Shown: positions 11,383-23,666 of the stretch, one piece after another
How the letters are laid out: each line of letters begins with the position of its first letter
How positions within the stretch are numbered: the stretch's first letter is position 1
From: Leptospira sp. WS92.C1
Lineage (GTDB): Bacteria > Spirochaetota > Leptospiria > Leptospirales > Leptospiraceae
Assembly (NCBI RefSeq): GCF_040833975.1
Contig: NZ_CP162130.1
Coordinates: 2,564,001-2,628,000 of the forward strand
Direction: 5' to 3'
DNA: 64,000 bases
Translations under genes and position numbers: made by a program
The notes under the pieces: model-generated
Database searches by the model: none
The model's input: only the letters and a program-made list of their open reading frames with translations
Told to the model about the DNA's origin: nothing

Positions 11383-11826
11383 ATGAAACTCATTCAAATC
11401 GACAAGCTGAGAAAAAATTCTCGGCTTACACATTCCGTTTACTCAAACGATTATCATTTGGTTTTTGCAACCCGAGGAAAAATTCCTTGGTTGAATGCAA
11501 GGCTTGTAATGAGAATTCGGAACCTATTTCGAGAAAAAGGAGAAGAATTGAATCTTCTAATATATCTTGCAAACGGCCACAAGAACCATATGCACGTCCT
11601 TCTTTCCGTTCCACCTACGATGGGAATCTCTTACGTTGCAAAACATCTAAAAGGATATTCTTCTCGTAGATTGGGAAAGAAAAAATATTGGGGGGAAGGG
11701 TATTACGTTCGTTCGGTTGGAGATCAAGATTTTATTCCGACATTCCATTCTATCTCCAATCAATGGAGTCGACATAAACTCCAAACTATGGAAGAAGAAT
11801 TTAAGGAATTCCGAATTGCGGCATAA
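11383..11826 (+). CDS. IS200/REP-associated-type Y1 transposase, probably inactive
   Basis: The 147-residue protein is full length for the Y1 transposase family: 'YSNDYHLVFATR' at the start, the HUH metal motif H69-M70-H71 in 'NHMHVLLSVPP', then 'LKGYSSRRLGKKKYWGEGYYVRSVG' split over 89-113. In active members a catalytic tyrosine follows in a 'YIxxQ' segment; here that segment reads 'HSISNQW', with Ser123 (codon TCT, 11749-11751) where Tyr (TAT) is expected, a one-base difference. The gene lies between two hairpins with identical outer arms and two exact copies of a 13-bp palindrome, the arrangement seen in REP/RAYT systems. It could be a dead IS200 relic or a domesticated protein that binds repeats without cutting. 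Confidence 0.75.
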   Translation: MKLIQIDKLRKNSRLTHSVYSNDYHLVFATRGKIPWLNARLVMRIRNLFREKGEELNLLIYLANGHKNHMHVLLSVPPTMGISYVAKHLKGYSSRRLGKKKYWGEGYYVRSVGDQDFIPTFHSISNQWSRHKLQTMEEEFKEFRIAA

Positions 11827-11870
11827 GAAGTGAAGCATTGACTTTTAGAAGTTTAGTAATTTTTCTCTTT

Positions 11871-11908
11871 ATTCTCCCTTTCAGCATTTGTGTGCTCAAA
11901 GGGAGAAT
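11871..11908 (+). terminator. Hairpin downstream of the transposase, right partner, terminator-like
   Basis: ATTCTCCCTTT (11871-11881) pairs with AAAGGGAGAAT (11898-11908), with an inner AGCA/TGCT stem, and is followed by a T-rich run (TTTCTTTTT). It can end transcription from the transposase gene, 45 bp upstream. Its outer arms are the same as those of the hairpin at 11255-11290. Confidence 0.65.
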
Positions 11909-11956
11909 TTCTTTTTGAAAAAAGAATTGAAAATTCTTGAAAAACGGTTTTATAGG

Positions 11957-11969
11957 GGACTTCAAGTCC
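11957..11969. repeat. Palindromic intergenic repeat, copy 3
   Basis: Exact GGACTTCAAGTCC copy, 49 bp beyond the right hairpin of the transposase unit. It completes a symmetric order: hairpin, palindrome, gene, hairpin, palindrome. Confidence 0.7.
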
Positions 11970-11989
11970 GCGACCTTACCCTATTACAA

Positions 11990-12023
11990 AAAAATAGGCG
12001 AAGTGGTCGAGACCGCTTCGCCT
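11990..12023 (-). terminator. Strong hairpin with minus-strand T tract
   Basis: AGGCGAAGTGGTC (11996-12008) and GACCGCTTCGCCT (12011-12023) pair over 13 positions with one G-T pair and a 2-base gap at the tip. Read on the minus strand, the stem is followed by TATTTTTTT, so it can terminate transcription arriving from the prfC side. It lies about 240 bp beyond the prfC stop, which is long for a direct terminator. Confidence 0.6.
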
Positions 12024-12180
12024 TAAAGACATCTGGTGCAAATACAAAATGTATGACTCGAAAAAAAATCGGATTCTTACCGTAAGGGACTGCTTTTTGT
12101 TCTTATTTCGATCGTTCGAAAAAGTCGTGGATTTATGAATGCAAAGGAATAGGAGCGCAAACGTGCTCAAACTCTGAAAT

Positions 12181-12208
12181 ATCGATTCCATTTTTCAATG
12201 GAATCGAT
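12181..12208. repeat. Perfect 12-bp inverted repeat downstream of prfC
   Basis: ATCGATTCCATT and AATGGAATCGAT flank a 4-base loop. It is 57 bp past the prfC stop on the minus strand, but lacks a T tract, so it may be an mRNA 3'-end stem rather than a classic terminator. The rest of the 11827-12264 gap is described in the neighbouring entries; nothing else is evident. Confidence 0.55.
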
Positions 12209-12264
12209 TGCCATTTTGTAAAAGACAAAGTGAGACCGGATTTACGATATTCCCGATTCGATAT

Positions 12265-13872
12265 TTAGGAAGCTGGCGGATAATCCAAAAGAGTAATTTC
12301 GGGATTCTTTTTTTGAAAATAACCCTTATCCCATTCCGTATCAAACAAAAGCGCTGCCCGCCCGCCCCGATCGGAAACAAGGTTTGCAGAAGAAGGGACC
12401 TTTCCCAAATCCTCTTGGCCGATCCAGCAAGAGATCGCGTAGGGAAGAATCGTGATCGTCGAAGGTGCGTTGTATTCGTCTTGAAGTCTTCTCCGAAACA
12501 CTTCAAACTGAAGTTGTCCCATTGCTCCGATGATCGGCAAACCGCCGCCTACCGTTTGAGAAGAAAATAAATGCAGAATCCCCTCTTCCGCGAGTTGATC
12601 GATTCCCTTTCGAAAACTTTTCATACTCGCAGTGTCTGAAGAAGAGATGGTCGCAAAGAGTTCCGGCGCAAACACAGGAAGTCCTTTTAGATCTGGAACC
12701 TTGGAAGTGGCGACGATGTCTCCGATCGCATACGTTCCAGGGTTGACGAGACCGATGATATCCCCCGGATATGCTTCATCCACCGTGTTTCGATCCTGGC
12801 CGAAGAACGCAAACGAAGAGGAAAGTTTAACCGACTTTCCCAATCTTCCGTGAAGCACGTTAAGCCCTCTTTCAAACTTTCCGGAGGTAACTCTTAAGAA
12901 TGCGATTCGATCCCTGTGTTGACGATTCATATTCGCCTGAACCTTAAAGATAAATCCGCTAAACGGAGTGTTGACCGGGTCCAGTCTGGATCCGTCCTTC
13001 AAAGGAAAGAACATCGGAGGTGGAGCGATTTTGATAAATTCATCCAGGAACAATTGAATTCCAAAATTGTTCACCGCCGAACCGAAAAACACGGGAGTGA
13101 TTTTAGAATCTAAAAAGTCTTCTTTGCTAAATTCGGAGATCCCGCCTTCGACAAGATCCAGTTCTTCGCGAAAGGATTTTAAAACCCATTCTTCAAACCG
13201 AGAATCCATTTCCGGATCATTTACACCCGATGTTTGGAATGCGGATTTCTGGCTTCCACCGGGAGTTTTATCATAGGTTAAAATTGTCTTATCTTTGCGG
13301 GAATACACTCCGCTAAAATCGACCCCGGTTCCGATCGGCCATACCATAGGGATCGCCGAAATTCCAAGAACCTTTTCAATCTCATCCAAAAGAACAAAAA
13401 GATTCTTTGTGGGGCGGTCCATCTTGTTGATAAAAGTTACAATCGGAATTCCGCGGTCTCTACAAACCTTAAAGAGTTTGATCGTTTGTGGTTCGACTCC
13501 CTTTCCTGCATCAAGAACCATCACCGCAGTATCCGCTGCGATCAGAGTTCTATAGGTATCTTCGGAAAAATCTTCGTGACCGGGAGTATCTAATAGATTG
13601 AGAACGTGACCGCCGTATTCAAACTGAAGCGCCGCGGAAGTAATAGAAATTCCCTTTTCTTTTTCCATCTCCATCCAGTCGGATGTGGCAGCCTTTCGAT
13701 TTTTACGTGCCTTGACCGCGCCCGCGAGTTGAATCGCTCCTCCATAGAGAAGGAGTTTTTCCGTAAGTGTAGTTTTTCCGGCATCCGGGTGAGCGATGAT
13801 CGCGAAGGTTCTTCTCCGTCGCGTTTCTTCTTCGATCGTTTGATTTGATTTTTGTATGACTGGTTCGCTCAC
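12265..13872 (-). CDS. prfC: Peptide chain release factor 3
   Basis: The translational GTPase has G1 'AHPDAGKTTLTEK', G3 'DTPGHEDFSEDTYR' and G4 'NKMDRP', and the C-terminal 'GAMGQLQFEVFRRRL' typical of RF3. RF3 removes RF1 and RF2 from the ribosome after peptide release. I place the start at GTG 13872, which follows GAGGAAGAG at suitable spacing and gives 535 residues, close to the 529 of E. coli. The longer frame to 13947 runs into dispersed-repeat DNA and is unlikely to be translated. The gene stands alone, divergent from the small gene at 14225. Confidence 0.93.
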   Translation of the reverse strand: MSEPVIQKSNQTIEEETRRRRTFAIIAHPDAGKTTLTEKLLLYGGAIQLAGAVKARKNRKAATSDWMEMEKEKGISITSAALQFEYGGHVLNLLDTPGHEDFSEDTYRTLIAADTAVMVLDAGKGVEPQTIKLFKVCRDRGIPIVTFINKMDRPTKNLFVLLDEIEKVLGISAIPMVWPIGTGVDFSGVYSRKDKTILTYDKTPGGSQKSAFQTSGVNDPEMDSRFEEWVLKSFREELDLVEGGISEFSKEDFLDSKITPVFFGSAVNNFGIQLFLDEFIKIAPPPMFFPLKDGSRLDPVNTPFSGFIFKVQANMNRQHRDRIAFLRVTSGKFERGLNVLHGRLGKSVKLSSSFAFFGQDRNTVDEAYPGDIIGLVNPGTYAIGDIVATSKVPDLKGLPVFAPELFATISSSDTASMKSFRKGIDQLAEEGILHLFSSQTVGGGLPIIGAMGQLQFEVFRRRLQDEYNAPSTITILPYAISCWIGQEDLGKVPSSANLVSDRGGRAALLFDTEWDKGYFQKKNPEITLLDYPPAS

Positions 13873-13935
13873 CGACTCTTCCTCGCCACTTTCCAGATTT
13901 TTCCTACAAAGCCGGCTGTCAGCAAATAAACCTGC

Positions 13936-14011
13936 AACGCGACCCATAGGAAGCGTTGCATTGAGTTTTCCCCAACGCGCCCCATAGGAAGCAATTCACT
14001 GAGTTGCCCTT
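13936..14011 (+). repeat. Two 38-bp direct repeats of the dispersed CCCATAGGAAGC element
   Basis: Unit 1 (13936-13973) begins AACGCGACCCATAGGAAGCG and unit 2 (13974-14011) begins AACGCGCCCCATAGGAAGCA; both continue with a TGAGTT segment. The same core appears in the 57-bp array at 14562-14960 and on the minus strand at 54438-54473. The pair lies just upstream of prfC. The rest of the gap to 14224 is AT-rich and holds one GGAACTC-type palindrome. Confidence 0.7.
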
Positions 14012-14096
14012 GGGGACTTCTTCTGTCAACTCAACACAGGATTCCCTAAACTCGGCGAAACGCTTTCGCAATTCAAATTATAATGTGCGTTCGGTC

Positions 14097-14112
14097 TGTG
14101 GGAACTCCTACA
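14097..14112. repeat. GGAACTC-type palindromic intergenic repeat
   Basis: TGTGGGAACTCCTACA is a near-perfect inverted repeat followed by AAATTTTTT. Related copies are at 8577, 8634, 8673 and 44210. Confidence 0.55.
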
Positions 14113-14224
14113 AATTTTTTTTCTAAGAACCGCTTCCGATTTTTATTCTATTCGTATTGTTCAAGTAAATCGAATGTAACAAGAATTCGTTACATTCTAC
14201 CTATCTCAATTAGAAGGTAAATGT

Positions 14225-14539
14225 ATGGAAGGGATTCCCCTCAGCCCCTCAAGAATTCTGAAAGGTTTCAAACTCCGTATCGACGGATTTGGACACGAGT
14301 TCGAAATTCTAAAATTAAAGGAAGAAGGAATCACAATCTCTTCCGGAATCGAACTCCAACTCCTCAGCGGTTCTCCGATCACCGGACAAATCACATCCTC
14401 CACTCTTCAATTTCGCTTTCAAGGTACTCTTCAAAGACAGGTTCTTCGTCCCGATCAGAAAGGTTTTATCCTTGGAATTCAATTGAACCAAACGGTGCAA
14501 TTTCCGGATCTTCTCATCGCATTGGAGTTCGCTTCCTAA
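14225..14539 (+). CDS. Hypothetical 104-residue protein
   Basis: The ATG at 14225 opens a 104-codon frame with composition like its neighbours: alternating hydrophobic and polar residues that suggest a small beta-rich fold ('GFKLRIDGFGHEFEILKL', 'FRFQGTLQRQVL', 'FILGIQLNQTV'). No signal peptide or membrane segment is visible. The shape is faintly reminiscent of PilZ domains, but the RxxxR and D/NxSxxG motifs are absent, so I do not assign it. An AGAAGG run precedes the start. The stop is directly followed by the 57-bp tandem array. Confidence 0.6.
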   Translation: MEGIPLSPSRILKGFKLRIDGFGHEFEILKLKEEGITISSGIELQLLSGSPITGQITSSTLQFRFQGTLQRQVLRPDQKGFILGIQLNQTVQFPDLLIALEFAS

Positions 14540-14561
14540 ATCAAAATTCTTCGACTTGTCT

Positions 14562-14960
14562 CTGCGACGCGATCCATAGAGAGCGGAGCATGAGTTCGAG
14601 TAACTCACAAACGCTTCCCTGCGACGCGATCCATAGAGAGCGGAGCATGAGTTTTAGTAACTCACAAACGCTTCCCTGCGACGCGATCCGTAGAAAGCGG
14701 AGCATGAGTTTTAGTAACTCACAAACGCTTCCCTGCGACGCGATCCGTAGAAAGCGGAGCATGAGTTTTAGTAACTCACAAACGCTTCCCTGCGACGCGA
14801 TCCATAGAGAGCGGAGCATGAGTTCGAGTAACTCACAAACGCTTCCCTGCGACGCGATCCATAGAGAGCGGAGCATGAGTTCGAGTAACTCACAAACGCT
14901 TCCCTGCGACGCGATCCGTAGAAAGCGGAGCATGAGTTTTAGTAACTCACAAACGCTTCC
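14562..14960 (+). repeat. Tandem array of seven 57-bp repeats
   Basis: Units start at 14562, 14619, 14676, 14733, 14790, 14847 and 14904, each exactly 57 bp and beginning CTGCGACGCGATCC. Variation is confined to two places: CATAGAGAG versus CGTAGAAAG, and TTCGAGT versus TTTTAGT. By these sites the order is A, hybrid, B, B, A, A, B. Each unit contains a TGAGTT/AACTCA inverted repeat. A partial tail (GGGTCAGCGTTT twice) follows to about 14990. The core matches the dispersed element at 13936 and 54438. As 57 is divisible by three, frames stay open through it on both strands, but I see no sign of coding. It occupies most of the 549-bp gap before the carbamoyltransferase gene. Confidence 0.95.
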
Positions 14961-15088
14961 CTACGGGTCAGCGTTTGGGTCAGCGTTTACCCCTTTTTTT
15001 AACTTAGCAAAGGCTTCTTGCGAGTCGGTATTCCTCTTTTTCATTTACGAAACAACTTCCGTTTTGTTTTCTGTACATAGAAGATCCT

Positions 15089-16024
<936 letters not shown>

Positions 16025-16127
16025 TCTTCCGGAAAATCGATTTACCAGAGGCGCATCCTTTCCAAACCTGTATTTAGAGCCTTTTCACCCTCATCTGCGG
16101 GCTCGAAATAAGAATTAAAGGTATCTC

Positions 16128-17121
<994 letters not shown>

Positions 17122-17144
17122 TCGTTTTAAAATCGATCAAAACG

Positions 17145-17173
17145 AAAAAAGCCGCAGTAATGCGGCTTTTTTT
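17145..17173 (+). terminator. Rho-independent terminator of the CitE-like gene
   Basis: Six A then GCCGCA pair with TGCGGC and seven T across a GTAA tetraloop, 24 bp after the stop codon at 17121. It can work in both directions. Confidence 0.92.
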
Positions 17174-17202
17174 ATGTAGCGAAAATCTCATAGAGAAAAG
17201 AA

Positions 17203-17685
17203 TTATTTTACAAATTTCTCCACAAGTTTAGAGATCAATTCGTTTAAGCTCTTTTCGACGTATTCCCAAGATTTCTTGTTCATCGGTTCCAGTGGCATTT
17301 TTTTATTGAGCTGTTTGAATCGATCAAAGCTTTCTCTCGCATAATCCAAATACTTTTTCGGATCGATCCCAAGTCGATCCAGATGCCCTTCGTATTTATT
17401 ATAAATTCCCGCGATCTTGTCCCTATATTCGTCTTCTAAAAAATAATAACGGATATCCAGTTTGATCTCATCCATCGCTTTGAAAATCTTTGTTCCCGCG
17501 CTTTCTTTTTTTTCGGCGGGAGTCGCACTCTTATCAACGACAGATTCTGAAACGATGGTTTTGGAAACATCACCTGAAGAAAGTGCTGCGGCCTTTGCGT
17601 TTTTGTTTCCCTTTAGCAGCTTTTCGAGTTTTTCACGTTTTAAAACATCAAATAAAGCGCTCTTTTTGTTCTTCGTCACGATCAA
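17203..17685 (-). CDS. Hypothetical helical cytosolic protein
   Basis: The 160-residue product is rich in Lys, Glu and Ala, without signal peptide or membrane segment. Residues 1-65 look disordered ('SATPAEKKESAGTK'), and the rest is predicted helical with 'YRDKIAGIYNKYEGHL' and 'WEYVEKSLNELISKLV'. I do not recognise a domain. It ends 30 bp from the terminator shared with the CitE-like gene, and lies downstream of the rhomboid gene on the same strand with a 136-bp gap. Confidence 0.65.
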   Translation of the reverse strand: MIVTKNKKSALFDVLKREKLEKLLKGNKNAKAAALSSGDVSKTIVSESVVDKSATPAEKKESAGTKIFKAMDEIKLDIRYYFLEDEYRDKIAGIYNKYEGHLDRLGIDPKKYLDYARESFDRFKQLNKKMPLEPMNKKSWEYVEKSLNELISKLVEKFVK

Positions 17686-17821
17686 ATTCCTGTCTTTAGA
17701 TTGCTTTTATATTTATCGGAAGTTACGACCCTTCTAACCATAACTAACACCTCATTGGACGATTTTTCTTATAAAAAAATTATCTTTTGGCTTTGGTAAA
17801 ACCAAAAGCGATCCGGAAAAA

Positions 17822-18802
17822 TTATTTCCCGATTTCCGGTTCCGTCTTTAATTTTCTCAGGGCGCAATTGGGCAGCCATTCGCACCGAAGACAAAAAGGA
17901 TCCTCCGTTTGAAAGGTAGGCGGAGGACATAAATTGACGTTCGTTTCCTGCAAAGAAACCAGAAATGTTTCCTTATCCGAATGGGTATGTTTCTTAGCAA
18001 GCTCTCCAAGAAGATCCCGATTCTTACGCGTTTGAGAATCCAGATCTTCTTCCAGAGATTTGACGTTTGGGGTCGAAGATGTCGCTTCTTTTTGCATCTG
18101 TTTTGGAAATATCTTTCCTGTGTCAAAAAGATTCCCCTTTAAAATCAAGGGAGCAACCAGAGTCGCACCTAACGCTCCCCCCAAATGACAGGAGTTACTG
18201 ACCACAAAAGGAGAATGAAAGTAATAAACTGAAATCATATCGGCCACAAATCCACCGCCCACAAAGATCCAAGCCGCATAACGAGCTTTCATCCTAAAAA
18301 AGATCAGAAAAACTTCCGTCTCCGGAAATAAGATTCCGAACAATACAAGAATCCCGGTCACTCCCCCGCTTGCACCGAGTGTCGTAGTTTGAAAAAGGTC
18401 CATCGGATACTGAATTCCCAAAATTTGAATTGCGATCGGCGAAAGCAATACGGTCAATCCGCCCACGAGAATGGAAATCACATAGATTAAAGAAAATTTC
18501 CAAGCCGAAACGTATTTACAAATCAATCCGCCGAACATAACAAAAACATACATGTTAAAAAACAAATGGATAAACGGAGTACCGTATGCTTCGTGTAAAA
18601 ATCCGTAAGAAAAAATCTGCCAATAATAGCCGTGAAAAAATCGAGAAGGAGTTAAAGCAAAGTAATATTCAAGAATTCCCGTACCGCCCGCAAAGAGCTG
18701 TAGAATGTAGATAAGAACATTTGCGATTAAAAACAGGTTGATCGGATGTAAAATGGAATAACCGAAGAGCGAGACTCCGTTTCGGTATTTTCTTTTTGCC
18801 AT
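17822..18802 (-). CDS. Rhomboid-family intramembrane serine protease with C-terminal cysteine cluster
   Basis: I start at ATG 18802 (326 residues); an upstream TTG at 18838 has no better ribosome site. Six or seven membrane helices occupy residues 20-225. Catalytic Ser146 is in 'LGASGGVTG' and His206 in 'NSCHLGGA', with 'HLFFNMYVF' (79-87) as the conserved HxxxN region, so an active intramembrane protease is expected. After a charged linker, the C-terminus has C-x10-C-x2-C-x5-C ('CPPPTFQTEDPFC', 'LRCEWLPNC'), which looks like a small metal-binding module on the cytosolic side and is not part of the usual fold. The substrate is unknown. Confidence 0.88.
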   Translation of the reverse strand: MAKRKYRNGVSLFGYSILHPINLFLIANVLIYILQLFAGGTGILEYYFALTPSRFFHGYYWQIFSYGFLHEAYGTPFIHLFFNMYVFVMFGGLICKYVSAWKFSLIYVISILVGGLTVLLSPIAIQILGIQYPMDLFQTTTLGASGGVTGILVLFGILFPETEVFLIFFRMKARYAAWIFVGGGFVADMISVYYFHSPFVVSNSCHLGGALGATLVAPLILKGNLFDTGKIFPKQMQKEATSSTPNVKSLEEDLDSQTRKNRDLLGELAKKHTHSDKETFLVSLQETNVNLCPPPTFQTEDPFCLRCEWLPNCALRKLKTEPEIGK

Positions 18803-18877
18803 ATAGGATAGAATACGAACTGTGGTCAAGAGAGTCAAGCAGGCAAAGCCGGGGCTTAAGAATCACCCCGGGTTTCC

Positions 18878-18902
18878 TCATTCTCCGGGAGAAGGAGAAT
18901 GA
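18878..18902. repeat. Inverted repeat between the divergent rhomboid and mtnA genes
   Basis: TCATTCTCC and GGAGAATGA flank a 7-base loop. It is 64 bp before the mtnA start and 76 bp before the rhomboid start, in the shared promoter region, so it could be an operator or part of a leader. No T tract follows. Confidence 0.4.
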
Positions 18903-18965
18903 TTTTCAATCACACTATCTAAATCGAAAAAAGAAACCTCATCCTTAATAGCCGGAACAAAAAAA

Positions 18966-21553
<2,588 letters not shown>

Positions 21554-21924
21554 ATTATTTCAAACTTGGCATCAGCCGCGTCGCACTCTTTCTAATTTCG
21601 ACTTAGAGAGAAAGAACTTGAATGTAGTATATAAGGTTCCATCGAATTGAAACTTTTTTTTACTTATAACTCTCTCAAAAATTCGTTTTCTGTTCCAAAA
21701 ACGAAAGAAAATCAAAGGGCCTCTTCCTTTTTAGCAAAAGAACCTTTTTCATTCATGAAGTTCCCAAACAAATGAACGTCTCTTAAGATTAACAAACGAA
21801 ACATCCAATTTCTCATAGAATCTTACTCCATTTTAGAACCATAGCCAGCAAGTATTCTGTCCGAAACCAAAAATAGATCCTATTTGACCGGCTATGAGAC
21901 GAGTGTGGCTTTAAAAATCCACAC
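21554..21924. other. Intergenic region, nothing definite
   Basis: This 371-bp stretch between the FapA-type gene and the hydrolase gene (both minus strand) is AT-rich. It has a short stem AGTGTGG/CCACACT at 21902-21925 right after the hydrolase stop, which may help end that transcript but lacks a T tract. No gene or clear promoter is evident. Confidence 0.5.
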
Positions 21925-22965
21925 TTACTTTTTGCCGTTTGCGGTAGAAAGAAACTCCCCCCAAAAACCCGCCATGGGTAGGATTTCTTGTATACGCGAG
22001 TAAAAAGGAAGATGATCGCCATGAGTCAACAAGCTGGTTTCCAGAAAAACCGGAGAAGAGTCCGGATTTTTTAAGAGCAGATCCCTTAAGTCCCTGGATT
22101 CCTGCGATGAGATAACGGGATCGTCGTTTCCGTGCAACAAAAAGCATTTTTTTATGACCTGACTGCTAAAAAAGGCGGGAGAGGTTTCTTCGATAAAAGA
22201 ATCGGAAACCTGAGCTCTGAGATCCTGAGCCGCTTGAATCCTAAATTCGGGGTTCTCTATAAAATCTTTTACAAAAGTCCGATCCGGAAAATCCAAAGTC
22301 TGCAGAATTTTCGGTCCTTTGCGGTCCTCCCCTTTCCGAGCAAGACCGTTGTCCAAAGCGGATTCGTAAAAATATTTCTGCAATTCCTCCGTCTTAGACC
22401 GAATCAAATGGACAAAGTTAAACATCATCACATTGACTGCGTAACTTTCTATTTCATAATTTTTTAAAATATAAGGGAATGTTTTTCCAAAGTTAAAATA
22501 ACCGCCGATCAATAGACTTGAAGAAAGAACTTTCTGACATTCCGGATTTGCCAGCGCAACAAACCCCATTCCCGCAGAAAAACTAGCGGAGACATAGGAT
22601 AAAAAGCGTTTTTCGAGAGAATGAATTTCAAGAAACACAGAACGAATATTTAAGACCGTCTCCGATTTCATCAAAAGTCCTTTTACTTCCGGAAGTTCCG
22701 GTAAATAAACTTTAAAACCGCGATTGACAAGGTTTGTTCCAAGCGCGATGATTCGAGGATCATCTATTCCTTTTGCACTCATTCCGTGTTGAAGATAAAT
22801 TACCGGCGCTGTAGAATTTGCTTCCGCTTCTAAAATTTTACCCCGAAGCAAAACGGAATTCGGAAGTCGCAAACTCGTCTCCGTTATGCGCGCTTCTTTG
22901 GACTTTTTTAGACCGGAGTAATCGATCAAAAAAGGCATCCCTTTCAATATGTTTAAAGAATTCAT
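21925..22965 (-). CDS. Alpha/beta-hydrolase-fold protein
   Basis: The 346-residue protein has an oxyanion-type 'YLQHGMSAKG' near residue 57, a nucleophile elbow 'SASFSAGMGF' near residue 125 (Ser in F-S-A-G rather than strict G-x-S-x-G), an acid loop 'LLHGNDDPVIS' and a C-terminal 'THGDHLPFYSR' that supplies the His. The triad therefore looks complete. No signal peptide is seen. Hydrolysis of an ester or similar small molecule is the family expectation; the substrate is unknown. It is a single-gene unit with the divergent or unrelated neighbours well separated. Confidence 0.75.
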   Translation of the reverse strand: MNSLNILKGMPFLIDYSGLKKSKEARITETSLRLPNSVLLRGKILEAEANSTAPVIYLQHGMSAKGIDDPRIIALGTNLVNRGFKVYLPELPEVKGLLMKSETVLNIRSVFLEIHSLEKRFLSYVSASFSAGMGFVALANPECQKVLSSSLLIGGYFNFGKTFPYILKNYEIESYAVNVMMFNFVHLIRSKTEELQKYFYESALDNGLARKGEDRKGPKILQTLDFPDRTFVKDFIENPEFRIQAAQDLRAQVSDSFIEETSPAFFSSQVIKKCFLLHGNDDPVISSQESRDLRDLLLKNPDSSPVFLETSLLTHGDHLPFYSRIQEILPMAGFWGEFLSTANGKK

Positions 22966-23159
22966 CCGATTGAAGGTTTAAGATACGCTCAAAATCTCTA
23001 CATATTTTTTAATACGCCCTTTTTTTTTGGAGATGTGCGACTTGAATTGAAAAAGACGCGATGATAATCAGATAAGCCAAACATCAAAGAAGAATTCAAA
23101 AAAAGTGATCGTCATACTTCGCGAAACAATCCGCCGAAATAGAATGACGAAGGTTTTTC

Positions 23160-23666
23160 TCAAAATTTCTTCATGAGAAGAATGAGATAGATTCTACCTA
23201 AATATTGTTTGGCCTTTGGATCTTTTAAAAAATAAATCAGAATGTATTGCCGATAGGTTTCAAGATCGACGGGAATCAATTTATGATTTAGAATCTCGGG
23301 CGGATGTTGCTCTGCTTCAAACCTGCCCATTCTCATTTCCGTGATTAAAGAACCGCAAATTTGGTTTGCAAATTCCATCAAAATAGACGGTGCGTCGGCG
23401 CGAACGGTCGGATCGATGTGAAACGATCGGGCGATCATCGGAAGAAGTTTTAGTTTGGTATAACCATCCATCGCAAGAAATAATTTTCCCTCGATCTCTC
23501 CCTGAAATTCCACCATCGTACAATTTTCGTAACAAAGTCCTTCGTTTTTGGAAGGTCCAAACGCTTCTCGGATTGCGCTCACGGAAATAGTCTTGTCCAG
23601 ATACTCCGGAAATATCTGAGAAATCGTTAGAATGAATTTTTCGTCGAGTAACGGATCTATACTCAC
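23160..23666 (-). CDS. CheX/CheC-like chemotaxis phosphatase-domain protein
   Basis: The 168-residue protein has the feature 'MEFANQICGSLITEMR' near residue 92, which resembles the E-x2-N helix of CheX/CheC, preceded by 'MVEFQGEIEGKLFLAMD' and followed by 'HPPEILNH'. CheX-type proteins dephosphorylate CheY-P. Here the E and N of the active helix are kept, so activity is possible. Its ATG overlaps the stop of the upstream gene (ATGA, 4 bp), meaning it is translated together with the degenerate GGDEF protein. Similarity is by pattern only and moderate. Confidence 0.55.
   Translation of the reverse strand: MSIDPLLDEKFILTISQIFPEYLDKTISVSAIREAFGPSKNEGLCYENCTMVEFQGEIEGKLFLAMDGYTKLKLLPMIARSFHIDPTVRADAPSILMEFANQICGSLITEMRMGRFEAEQHPPEILNHKLIPVDLETYRQYILIYFLKDPKAKQYLGRIYLILLMKKF

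Noticed and set aside
11383..11826. Transposase as part of an intact, active IS200
   Set aside because: The catalytic Tyr position is Ser and no defined element ends could be set, so I list it as a probably inactive gene only.
13873..13947. Longer N-terminus for prfC
   Set aside because: The 25 extra residues are encoded partly by dispersed-repeat DNA; GTG 13872 has a better ribosome site and gives the usual length.
14541..14933. Minus-strand frame through the same array
   Set aside because: Same cause: open by repeat length. No ribosome site or family match; both strands cannot be coding here.
14562..14960. Array as a CRISPR locus
   Set aside because: Units are contiguous with no unique spacers, 57 bp is too long for typical repeats, and no cas genes are nearby.
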